Shown here piece after piece: positions 35,325 through 42,003 of a stretch of DNA of 42,003 bases. Positions within the stretch are counted from its first letter, which is position 1. Each line of letters starts with the position of its first letter. Origin of the DNA: a bacterium (lineage in GTDB: Bacteria > Elusimicrobiota > Elusimicrobia > Elusimicrobiales > UBA9959); NCBI GenBank assembly GCA_021786295.1, contig JAJYNO010000007.1:1-42003 (forward strand). The letters are read 5' to 3'. Position numbers and translations under genes: made by a program. Below the pieces are notes generated by a model, which was given only the letters and a program-made list of their open reading frames with translations, was not told where the DNA came from and searched no databases.

Positions 35325-35333
35325 AAGATCTCC

Positions 35334-36746
35334 TTAAGCTATCCTTAGGTCGCCCACCACGCTGCACTGCAGCGGCCGCACGAAATGGCTGGTCTTGGTT
35401 ATGCCGTCCCCCGTCGGGGTGCCTATAGACATCGAAGCGTAGCCCTCGCCGAGGCCGAGACCGTGCAGCGTACAGCCGTTCTTGACGAAGATCGAGCAGG
35501 CCATGCGGCGCCCCATCTTGGTCATGTTCTTGACGTTAGTGGAGTACATCCCGGCGCTGTGGTGGTTGTCCCATTCAACCTTCTTGGCGAGCTCAATGGC
35601 GGCGTCCACGTCGCGCGCCACCGTTACCGGCAGGACCGGCATAAGCTGCTCGCTTACCACGAACGGGTGGTCGTTGCCGACCTCCGCCCAAAGCACGCGC
35701 ACCTCGTCGGAAAGGCCGAGGCCTATGGCCTTCGCTATCACGGAAGGGTTCTTGCCTATGAACTTACGGTCCACCCTGGGCTCGCGGCCCGGCTCGGGAA
35801 TGGCTATCTTCGCGAGCTGGTCCATCTGCGCGGAGGTGAGTTCGTAGGCGCGCTTGTCGGCGCGCATGGCCTCGAGGAAGCGGGCCCGCGCGGCCTCGGT
35901 CACTATCACTTCCTTCTCGGCGATGCAGAGCACGTTGTTGTCGAAGCCGCAGCCGGTGATTATCTCGGAGGCGCAGTCCGGGAAGACCGCGGTCTCGTCC
36001 ACCACCACCGGCGGGTTGCCGGGGCCTGCGGCTATGGTCTTGCAGGGCTTGCCGGCGGTCATGGCCACCTTCACGATGGCCGGGCCGCCGGTGACGATGT
36101 TCATATTGGTGCGCGGATGGCCGAGCAGCTGCTTGGTGGCCTCCTGCGTGGGATTGGCGATAGTGGTCACCAGGTTCGCCGGCCCGCCCGCCGCGACTAT
36201 GACCTGGTTGAGCGAGCGCACGGCGTCGGCCACGCAGCCCTTTGCGGCCGGATGCGGCGAGAAGACCGCGGAATTGCCGGCGGAGAGTATACCGATGGAA
36301 TTGCTTATGATGGTCGCCACCGGGTTGGTGGACGGGGTTATGGCGGCGACCACGCCGAACGGCGCGAACTCCACTAGCGCCAGGCCCTTGTCGCCGGTGT
36401 AGGCCAGAGCGCGCAGGTCCTCCACGCCTGGGGTCTTGTCCGCGCAGACCAGGTTCTTCAGCACCTTGTCGTCCACGCGGCCCATGCCGGTCTCGGCCAC
36501 GGCCATCTCGGCCCAGCGGCGGGCGTTGGCGCGCGAGACCTCCCGTATCGAGGTTATTATCTTCTCCCGCGCGGCGAGGCCCAGGTCCTGAAAGACAGGC
36601 TGGGCCCTGCCGGCCGCGTCCACGGCCTGGTCCACGGTGTCGAACACCGGCCCGCCCGATGAGGCCGGCGCCGCGGCCGGCGCGGACTCGAGGTTCCGCA
36701 CGACCTCTGACACTATCTTCCTGAGCTCTTCTTCAGTAAGAGGCAT
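35334..36746 (-). CDS. CoA-acylating aldehyde dehydrogenase (PduP/EutE type)
   Basis: The 470-residue enzyme converts an aldehyde, here probably acetaldehyde, plus CoA and NAD+ to acyl-CoA and NADH. The N-terminal amphipathic helix LTEEELRKIVSEVVRNLE plus Ala/Pro linker is a typical encapsulation peptide. The catalytic Cys is C274 in GFDNNVLCIAEKE. ITPSTNPVATIISNSI and AAGPGNPPVVVDETA belong to the cofactor-binding region. It is the core enzyme of aldehyde-processing microcompartments and lies between a BMC-P and a BMC-T gene. Confidence 0.95.
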   Translation of the reverse strand: MPLTEEELRKIVSEVVRNLESAPAAAPASSGGPVFDTVDQAVDAAGRAQPVFQDLGLAAREKIITSIREVSRANARRWAEMAVAETGMGRVDDKVLKNLVCADKTPGVEDLRALAYTGDKGLALVEFAPFGVVAAITPSTNPVATIISNSIGILSAGNSAVFSPHPAAKGCVADAVRSLNQVIVAAGGPANLVTTIANPTQEATKQLLGHPRTNMNIVTGGPAIVKVAMTAGKPCKTIAAGPGNPPVVVDETAVFPDCASEIITGCGFDNNVLCIAEKEVIVTEAARARFLEAMRADKRAYELTSAQMDQLAKIAIPEPGREPRVDRKFIGKNPSVIAKAIGLGLSDEVRVLWAEVGNDHPFVVSEQLMPVLPVTVARDVDAAIELAKKVEWDNHHSAGMYSTNVKNMTKMGRRMACSIFVKNGCTLHGLGLGEGYASMSIGTPTGDGITKTSHFVRPLQCSVVGDLRIA

Positions 36747-36755
36747 GATGATCGC

Positions 36756-37064
36756 CTATCCCTCAAGCTTGTCCGCGGACTTCTTGAACACTATCTTTCC
36801 GTCCTTCTCGATAGTGTCCACTATCGCGAACACGGTGCAGTCCACCGGGGTGTTCTCGGTTTTGGAGGTCTGCCTGGCGCTGGAGCCCTGCACCAGCAGC
36901 ACCAGTTCGCCGGAGCCCGCGCCCACAGCGTCCACGCCCACGAGCGTGTTGCCCCTGGGCTTGTCGTCCAGCCCCACCGGCTGCACCATCAGCAGCTTGG
37001 TCCCCACGAGCTTGTCGTCCTTGCGCGTGCAGACCACATTCCCCACCACTCGTGCAAATAACAT
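36756..37064 (-). CDS. BMC-P pentameric vertex protein, copy 3
   Basis: The EutN/CcmL-type protein has 102 residues from ATG 37064, with GGAGGG just upstream. Motifs are LFARVVGNVVCTRKDDKLVG, LLMVQPVG, GAGSGELVLLVQGSSARQ, and VFAIVDTIEKDG. A 16-codon longer frame runs into the palindromic insert and is not used. The MITE-like element ends 15 bp upstream of this ATG and abuts the ribosome-binding region. Confidence 0.93.
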   Translation of the reverse strand: MLFARVVGNVVCTRKDDKLVGTKLLMVQPVGLDDKPRGNTLVGVDAVGAGSGELVLLVQGSSARQTSKTENTPVDCTVFAIVDTIEKDGKIVFKKSADKLEG

Positions 37065-37078
37065 ATTCCCTCCGCAGG

Positions 37079-37175
37079 AAAATAGGGACAGACACCTATT
37101 TTGCCCATCCACGGACAGACTGCCTTATTGATATCTATGAACTAGACGACCAAAATAGGTGTCTGTCCCTATTTT
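37079..37175. mobile_element. MITE/REP-like palindromic insertion in the microcompartment operon
   Basis: Perfect 25-bp inverted terminal repeats (37079-37103 and 37151-37175) flank a 47-bp AT-rich centre. Each arm is itself partly palindromic (AAAATAGG...CCTATTTT around GACAGACA). The sequence type (AATAGGGACAGACACCTATT) resembles dispersed palindromes that I associate with REP-associated or IS200-like transposases, from memory. It has no coding capacity. It fills the gap between a BMC-H stop and a BMC-P RBS without breaking either gene. No target-site duplication is obvious. Confidence 0.75.
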
Positions 37176-37184
37176 CTAGCCGCC

Positions 37185-37469
37185 TTATTTCTTCTTGGCT
37201 TCGCTGATCGGGAGCTTGCCTTCCAGGTCGCCGTGCGGCTGCGGGATCACGTGCACGCTGACGAGCTCGCCCACCTTCTGGGCGGCGGCGGCGCCGGCGT
37301 CGCAGCTGGCGCGGCAGGCGGCCACTTCGCCGCGGAACAGGATCGTGACGAGGCCGGAGCCTATCTTCTCATAGCCCACTATATGCACGTTCGCGGCCTT
37401 GACGGCGGCGTCGGCGGCTTCCACGCAGGCCACGAGGCCCTTGGTCTCTATCATTCCGAGTGCTTCCAT
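37185..37469 (-). CDS. BMC-H hexameric shell protein (first copy)
   Basis: The 94-residue PduA-type protein has [20 protein letters not shown], the pore loop [28 protein letters not shown], and [14 protein letters not shown]. It has four Cys, unlike the second copy. It lies just upstream, in transcription order, of the palindromic insert. Confidence 0.95.
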   Translation of the reverse strand: MEALGMIETKGLVACVEAADAAVKAANVHIVGYEKIGSGLVTILFRGEVAACRASCDAGAAAAQKVGELVSVHVIPQPHGDLEGKLPISEAKKK

Positions 37470-37505
37470 GTTATCCTCCTGTCGAACTCAGCTAAATCAC
37501 TGAAA

Positions 37506-38135
37506 TCAGACTATATAGGCCGGGGCGTTGTTCTTCAGACCGGCGGCGTTGGCCTCGTCGGTGTCGAGGTGCAGTTCCAGCGCGAACTTGTCGCTGACGC
37601 GGCACAGCACGCGTTCGAAGATGGCCTCCTTGTCGGTGCCTTTGCCGCACAGCACGCGCACTTCCTGGCCGTCCTTTACCTTGTACCGCTCGGCCTCCTT
37701 AGTGTGGAAGTGGATGTGGCGCTTGGCTATGATGACGCCGCCGGCTATGGTGACCGAGCCCTTCGGGCCGGTCAGCTTGATGCCGGGGGTATTGTCGAGC
37801 TTGCCGGAGTCGCGTACGGGCGGCTCCACGCCGAGGCGGCGCGTGTCCGCGAGCGACACCTCCACCTGAGAGGCGGGCCGGAAAGGCCCCAGCACGCGCA
37901 CGTCCTTGATGGCGCCCTTCGGGCCCTCTATCGTGACGACCTCCTTGCAGGCGTACTGGCCGGGCTGCTTGAGGTCCTTGTAGACGGTCAGCTGGTCGTA
38001 GCCGAACAGCGCGACGAAGTCCTCCTTCTTCAGGTGCATGTGGCGGTTAGAGATGCCCACCGGCACCGGCATCGAAGAACGTTCCTGCCGCAGCTGCAGG
38101 TCCTCGAGTATTTCTTTCAGCAGCTTTTCGTCCAT
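37506..38135 (-). CDS. pduL: Phosphate propanoyl/acetyltransferase of the PduL type
   Basis: The 209-residue protein converts acyl-CoA and phosphate to acyl-phosphate and frees CoA inside the compartment. The N-terminal helix MDEKLLKEILEDLQLR is encapsulation-peptide-like. The two PduL beta-barrel domains carry the metal His motifs SNRHMHL and AKRHIHFH, plus GPFRPASQVEVSLAD. Its ATG directly abuts the TPI stop (TAA-ATG). No acetate kinase was seen in the window. Confidence 0.95.
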   Translation of the reverse strand: MDEKLLKEILEDLQLRQERSSMPVPVGISNRHMHLKKEDFVALFGYDQLTVYKDLKQPGQYACKEVVTIEGPKGAIKDVRVLGPFRPASQVEVSLADTRRLGVEPPVRDSGKLDNTPGIKLTGPKGSVTIAGGVIIAKRHIHFHTKEAERYKVKDGQEVRVLCGKGTDKEAIFERVLCRVSDKFALELHLDTDEANAAGLKNNAPAYIV

Positions 38136-38915
38136 TTACCTGCTCAGCACCGGCTGGAAATGTATCACGCGCAGGAACTTGTCCGCCTTCAGGCTTTCGC
38201 CGCCGACCAGCGCGCCGTCGATATCGGGCTGCGCCATCAGTTCGTCGATGTTCTCGGCCTTCACCGAGCCGCCGTAGAGAATGCGCACGGCCCCGGCGTA
38301 GTCCTTGCCGTAGATGCGCTCCATCTGCTTCCTGACGAAAGTGTGGGCGTCCTGAGCCTGGTCCGGGGTGGCCGTCTTGCCGGTGCCTATCGCCCAGACG
38401 GGCTCGTAGGCGATAACCACCCTCGCGGCCTCCGCGGCGCTGATGCCGGCGAACGCGCCGGTAAGCTGCGTCTCGAGCACCCTGTAGGTCTTCTGGCTCT
38501 CGCGCTCCTCGAGCGTCTCGCCGATGCAGAGCACGGGCACGATGCCGTCCTTTATAGCGGTCTTCATCTTCTTATTGACGACCTCGTCGGTCTCGAGGAA
38601 GATCTTGCGGCGCTCCGAGTGGCCGATGATCGCGTGCGTGCAGCCCGCGTCCTTGATCTGCGACGGGGAGACCGCGCCGGTGAAAGCGCCTTTCTCCTCC
38701 CAGCAGACGTCCTGGGACGAGAGGAGGACCTTGGAGCCGGAGAGCGCGCCGTGCACGGCGTGCAGCGCGGTGAAGGTCGGGGCCAGCAGCACCTCGTGCT
38801 TCAGGTCCGGGTCCAGCCCCTTCCTGATGGCGGCGGCGAGGTCGGCGGCCTCCCTGGCTGTCATGTGCATCTTCCAGTTGCCGGCTATCATCGGGACGCG
38901 CTTTTCAGAAGCCAT
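38136..38915 (-). CDS. tpiA: Triosephosphate isomerase within the microcompartment operon
   Basis: This enzyme interconverts glyceraldehyde-3-phosphate and dihydroxyacetone phosphate. From ATG 38915, which has AAGGAGA 8 bp before it, there are 259 residues. AGNWKM (catalytic Lys15), IIGHSERR (His) and AYEPVWAIGTG (Glu) are intact, and LYGGSVK binds phosphate. There is no encapsulation-peptide extension, so it may work outside the shell on DeoC-derived triose phosphate. A short C-terminal tail (VIHFQPVLSR) differs from common TPI ends. Whether the genome has a second tpiA cannot be seen. Confidence 0.95.
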   Translation of the reverse strand: MASEKRVPMIAGNWKMHMTAREAADLAAAIRKGLDPDLKHEVLLAPTFTALHAVHGALSGSKVLLSSQDVCWEEKGAFTGAVSPSQIKDAGCTHAIIGHSERRKIFLETDEVVNKKMKTAIKDGIVPVLCIGETLEERESQKTYRVLETQLTGAFAGISAAEAARVVIAYEPVWAIGTGKTATPDQAQDAHTFVRKQMERIYGKDYAGAVRILYGGSVKAENIDELMAQPDIDGALVGGESLKADKFLRVIHFQPVLSR

Positions 38916-38942
38916 ATTCGGGGTCTCCTTGATATCAAAAAG

Positions 38943-38948
38943 ATTATA
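38943..38948 (-). promoter_or_regulatory. Possible internal promoter before tpiA
   Basis: An AT-rich island between the pduT-type stop and tpiA contains a perfect TATAAT on the minus strand, about 27 bp before the ATG. The -35 region has no good hexamer, so this is a weak call. Confidence 0.3.
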
Positions 38949-38959
38949 CAAATAAAGAC

Positions 38960-39508
38960 TTAAATTATTTCCCGCAGCAGCTCGGGCCTGGGCTGTGGTA
39001 TGACCACTTTCTCAACCAGCAGGCCTTTCTTCGCGGCCACCGCGGCTCCGGCGCCTACCGCGGCCTCGGCCGCGGCCACGGGCCCGGTAAGGGTAACGAA
39101 AGCCTTGCCGCCCAGCGCCATCGCCAGGCGGATCTCCAGCAGCTTCACCGGCGCGGCCTTGACGGCGGCGTCGGCGGCCTCCACCAGGGCGGCCACCGAG
39201 AAAGCCTCTATGATGCCGAGGGCCTCCAGCCCCTCCGGCACGGTGGTGCCCTCTATGGCCGGGAAAACGTCGGGGTGGATGTTCGGGATCACGAAGCTGT
39301 CCACCAGCGCATGGGCGGCCTTGGAGGCTCCCGCCTCCACGGCGGCGTTCACGTCGCCCACGTCGCCCGAGATCAGGATCACGTACTTGCCGGCGCAGAC
39401 GGAGCGCGAGAGTATCAGCTGCACCTTGGAGGTTTTGAGCATCGCGTCGGCCGTCTCGAGACCTTTGGCGACGCTGGAAAGTTCTACTCCGCCGATAGCG
39501 TTTAACAT
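38960..39508 (-). CDS. PduT-type BMC-T shell protein with pore cysteine
   Basis: The 182-residue tandem BMC protein resembles PduT: MLNAIGGVELSSVAKGLETA, then C38 in SRSVCAGKYVILISG at the position where PduT ligates a [4Fe-4S] cluster in the trimer pore, VIPNIHPDVFPAI, and a second domain EALGIIEAFSVAALVEAAD. It probably passes electrons through the shell together with the adjacent PduS. Confidence 0.93.
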   Translation of the reverse strand: MLNAIGGVELSSVAKGLETADAMLKTSKVQLILSRSVCAGKYVILISGDVGDVNAAVEAGASKAAHALVDSFVIPNIHPDVFPAIEGTTVPEGLEALGIIEAFSVAALVEAADAAVKAAPVKLLEIRLAMALGGKAFVTLTGPVAAAEAAVGAGAAVAAKKGLLVEKVVIPQPRPELLREII

Positions 39509-39516
39509 AGGCGACC

Positions 39517-40866
39517 TTAAGCGGTTATCTCCACGTATTTTTCGTTGACCCGGCTCACCGCGCCGGAGATGCTGGCGTGCACCGGGCAGCCCAGCTTGTC
39601 GGCGGGGACGTCCCCCACCACGGCGCCCTTCTCCACCCGCTGGCCCTCCTTAACGGCGGGCAGGCACGGCATCCCGATATGCTGGGCCATCAGTATCCTG
39701 ACCTTGGAGGGCCTGTAGGTCTCGTCGGTCCACGGCGCGTCCTTGTTGTAATCCTCGAGGCCGAGGCGCCGCACCAGTTTGGAGACCGGCACCTTGCGGA
39801 ACTCGCGGACCGGGTGGACTTCCGGCTTGCGGCCGGTGTCGAGCCCCGAGTTCTTAAAGCCTATCTTCGCCTCGCGCAGATCGGCCTTGGCGGCCACGCA
39901 GGCCTCGCGCGGGTTGAGCCCCTCGGGGCAGGAATAGAGCGAGCACAGCGAGCACTCGCAGCAGAGCAGGCCGTACCGGCTGTTGAGTTTGTGGCCCTCC
40001 GTCCCGGAGGAAAAAAGCATGGTCCGCATCACGCGGTGCGGCTGCACGTTGTGGCCCAGCAGGTAGCGGGGGCAGAACTCGGTGCAGTAGGAGCACTGGT
40101 CGCAGGCGGAGCGGCCTATGCGGGTGAACGTCGGGCGGCCCTGGGCCTTCTTGACGATCAGCGGGTGGTCCTTCGGCAGCACGATGATGCCGCCCGAGGC
40201 CTTCACGAGCGGCAGGTCGAAGTCGGTCCGCACCTTGCCCATCATCGGGCCGCCGTCGATATAGGCGGGGTCCTTCACGGTGAAGCCGCCGCAGAACCGT
40301 TCGACGCATTCGCGCCAGGTCACGCCCACCGGGACTCGGAAGGTGGCGGGCCTCTTCACCCCTCCGTTCACCGTGACGAAGGTCTCGGTGACGGGGCGCG
40401 GGGCGAACGCGGCGTTGTAGAGGGTCTCGACGTTGCTGACGACGCAGCCCACGTCCAGCGGTATGCCGCCCGGCGGCACCACGCGGCCGGCGGCCTCGTA
40501 GACCAGGCACTGCTCGTCGCCGGCGGGGTAGTAGTCCCCCATCTCCAGCACGGAAACGTTCCTGCGGGACTTCGCGATCTCTTTGAGCCTGGGGATGAGC
40601 TTCTCGTGCTTGCGCTTGATGCCGAGCACGCCGCGGGAGGCGCCGACGGCCCCCATCAGCAGGTCCAGCCCGTCGAAGACCTTCTCCGGCCAGCGCTCCA
40701 GGATCTTCTGGTCCTTCTTCAGCAGCGGCTCGCATTCGGCCGCGTTGACCAGCGCGTACTCGGCCTTCCCCTGCGCCTTGACGTAGGACGGAAAGCCGGC
40801 GCCGCCGGCTCCCACTACTCCGGCGGCACGCAGGTTTTTGCTGAATTCTGCCGAGAATTCCGACAT
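39517..40866 (-). CDS. pduS: PduS/RnfC-like flavo-iron-sulfur oxidoreductase
   Basis: The 449-residue protein resembles PduS, which oxidises NADH in microcompartments using flavin and two [4Fe-4S] clusters. AGVVGAGGAGFPSYVK and NAAECEPLLKKDQ are the Rnf/complex I-51K-type nucleotide and flavin motifs. Two cluster motifs are present: CDQCSYCTEFCPR, and CCECSLCSLYSCPE. A C-terminal biotinyl/SLBB-like end (VGDVPADKLGCPVHASISG) closes the protein. With no alcohol dehydrogenase in the visible operon, it is the obvious NADH-recycling route. The PduT-type shell protein is next. Confidence 0.94.
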   Translation of the reverse strand: MSEFSAEFSKNLRAAGVVGAGGAGFPSYVKAQGKAEYALVNAAECEPLLKKDQKILERWPEKVFDGLDLLMGAVGASRGVLGIKRKHEKLIPRLKEIAKSRRNVSVLEMGDYYPAGDEQCLVYEAAGRVVPPGGIPLDVGCVVSNVETLYNAAFAPRPVTETFVTVNGGVKRPATFRVPVGVTWRECVERFCGGFTVKDPAYIDGGPMMGKVRTDFDLPLVKASGGIIVLPKDHPLIVKKAQGRPTFTRIGRSACDQCSYCTEFCPRYLLGHNVQPHRVMRTMLFSSGTEGHKLNSRYGLLCCECSLCSLYSCPEGLNPREACVAAKADLREAKIGFKNSGLDTGRKPEVHPVREFRKVPVSKLVRRLGLEDYNKDAPWTDETYRPSKVRILMAQHIGMPCLPAVKEGQRVEKGAVVGDVPADKLGCPVHASISGAVSRVNEKYVEITA

Positions 40867-40876
40867 CCGGCGGTTC

Positions 40877-42003
40877 TTACTTGGCGGCCACGAGGCGCTT
40901 CTTGACCGCGGCGGCGAGGCGCTTGATGCCCTCGTCTATCTTTTCCGGGGTGGCGAAAGAGAAGTTCAGGCGCATCGTGTTCTTGCCGGACCCGTCGGAA
41001 TGGAAAGCGGAGCCTATCACGTAGGCCACGTTCTCCTTCAGCGCGTCCTGGAACATGTCGTCGGCGCTCATGCCCTCCGGCAGGCGCACCCACAGGAACA
41101 GGCCGCCCTCCGGGTTGGTCCACGTGACGCCCTCGGGCATGTACTTCTCGAGCGCGCCGACCATCGCGTTCTTCTTCATGCGGTAGTCCTTCTTGACCAC
41201 CTCGATATGCTTCTCGAAGAAGCCGGTGCGCAGGAACTCGGCGGCTATCAGCTGGTTCAGGCTCGACGTGCAGAGGTCCAGCGACTGCTTGAGGATCTCC
41301 ATCTTCTTGATGATCTGCGGGTGGCCCAGGATGATGCCGAGGCGCAGGCCCGGGGCGAAGGTCTTGGAGAACGTGAACAGCGAAACGATGTTGTGCGTCC
41401 GCTTGCCGTCCTGGTCCAGGCGGTAGAGCATCTTGGGCTCTTTGCCCTCGAAGCGGATCTGGCGGTACGGGGAATCCTCGATGACCGCGACGTTGTACTT
41501 ATCGGAAAGCTCTATCACCTTGTGGCGCTTGGCCTCCGACAGCGTGACGCCGCTGGGATTCTGGAAGTCGGGCACCAGGTAAATGAACTTATAGTGCTCG
41601 TCCTGCGCGTGCAGCCACTGCAGCTTCTCCTCGAGTTCCTCGGTGCTGATGCCGTCGTCCTCGAGCTTGACGCCTATGAACTCGGCGCCGTAGGAGCGGA
41701 ACACCTGCAGCGCGCCCATGTAGCTGGGCTTCTCGACGATGACGGGGTCGGAGGCGTCGACGAACAGGCGGCCCACCATGTCCAGCGCCTGCTGGCTCGC
41801 GGTGGTGATGATCAGTTCCTCGGGCTTCACGTCGAGGCCTTCGTACTTCTTCAGGAACTTTATGAACTCCTCTTTCAGCTCGGGCAGGCCGTCGGTGGGG
41901 CCGTACTGCAGCGCCACCTTGCCCTTCTTGGACATGATCTCCTTGACCACGTCCGCGACGAAATCGTAAGGGAAATGCTCGGGGGCGGGCAGGCCGCCGG
42001 CGA
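40877..42003 (-). CDS. PLP-dependent class I/II aminotransferase (5' end beyond right edge)
   Basis: The fold type I aminotransferase is open to the right edge; the window supplies at least 375 residues. The first visible residues (AGGLPAPEHFPYDFVADVV) are the usual N-terminal motif. An internal ATG at 41950 is not the true start. LQYGPTDGLPELKEEF, PDFQNPSGVTLSEAKRH, EDSPYRQIRFEG and the PLP Lys in FTFSKTFAPGLRLG place it in the LysN/2-aminoadipate or valine-pyruvate-type group. It lies 10 bp before pduS, so it is co-transcribed with the microcompartment genes. It may supply a substrate or be a neighbouring operon leader. Confidence 0.9.
   Translation of the reverse strand, partial: AGGLPAPEHFPYDFVADVVKEIMSKKGKVALQYGPTDGLPELKEEFIKFLKKYEGLDVKPEELIITTASQQALDMVGRLFVDASDPVIVEKPSYMGALQVFRSYGAEFIGVKLEDDGISTEELEEKLQWLHAQDEHYKFIYLVPDFQNPSGVTLSEAKRHKVIELSDKYNVAVIEDSPYRQIRFEGKEPKMLYRLDQDGKRTHNIVSLFTFSKTFAPGLRLGIILGHPQIIKKMEILKQSLDLCTSSLNQLIAAEFLRTGFFEKHIEVVKKDYRMKKNAMVGALEKYMPEGVTWTNPEGGLFLWVRLPEGMSADDMFQDALKENVAYVIGSAFHSDGSGKNTMRLNFSFATPEKIDEGIKRLAAAVKKRLVAAK

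Noticed and set aside
37065-37112. N-terminal extension of BMC-P copy 3 into the palindromic insert
   Set aside because: The codons come from the inverted-repeat arm; ATG 37064 has a proper GGAGGG and begins the conserved EutN fold.

Overview
The window is about 42 kb of GC-rich, densely packed bacterial chromosome with many stop/start overlaps of the ATGA type. The gene set (lgt, pssA/psd, an ftsB-like gene, a B12-dependent ribonucleotide reductase, a GH57 branching enzyme with a DUF4912 partner, and a large secreted repeat protein with a YQGRL-type N-terminus) suggests an anaerobic bacterium with a Gram-negative-type envelope. My best guess is a free-living or host-associated Elusimicrobiota lineage; this is inferred from gene style, not from a marker gene. 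No rRNA, CRISPR array, transposase or phage module is seen.

Layout. (1) 1-5373, minus strand: a divergent, compact sigma-54-like factor, a soluble PAS histidine kinase and an NtrC-type activator form one operon ending in a hairpin/T-tract. Next comes a near-consensus -24/-12 promoter in front of a repeat-rich secreted protein that runs off the left edge. This looks like a self-contained sigma-54 regulon. (2) 5449-14338, plus: nrdJ, clpB (strong sigma-70 promoter with a perfect inverted repeat over its -35), then tmk-holB-metG. (3) 14399-18746, minus: a secreted protein, an O-methyltransferase, a redoxin-DUF3738 lipoprotein, a NYN RNase, tRNA-Leu(UAA), psd and pssA. (4) 18810-24988, plus: a phosphohexomutase and enolase, then ftsB-like, MBL, HAD, lgt and an rluD-like gene. 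(5) 25001-30495: a GH57 branching enzyme plus DUF4912 (minus), a tdh-like/kbl pair (plus), and a GH84 hexosaminidase (minus).

(6) 31942-42003, minus: a bacterial microcompartment (BMC) operon, followed by a TPR protein. In transcription order it reads: aminotransferase (cut by the right edge), PduS, PduT-type BMC-T, triosephosphate isomerase, PduL, BMC-H, a palindromic MITE-like insert, BMC-P, CoA-acylating aldehyde dehydrogenase, BMC-T, RpiB/LacA-like isomerase, BMC-P, BMC-P, DeoC, a structured palindromic element, BMC-H, and a small BMC-linker-like protein. The core fits the sugar-phosphate-utilizing (SPU) type. DeoC would split deoxyribose-5-phosphate into acetaldehyde and glyceraldehyde-3-phosphate. 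The dehydrogenase and PduL would turn acetaldehyde into acetyl-phosphate. PduS/PduT would export the electrons, and TPI would pull the triose phosphate away. No alcohol dehydrogenase or acetate kinase is visible in the window.

The best candidates for undescribed biology are the mini-sigma-54/two-component operon with its adjacent target promoter, and the BMC operon. Unusual points in the BMC operon are the in-operon TPI and aminotransferase, a DeoC with a Cys-rich N-terminal extension, an isomerase with an altered catalytic loop, and two kinds of palindromic insert.
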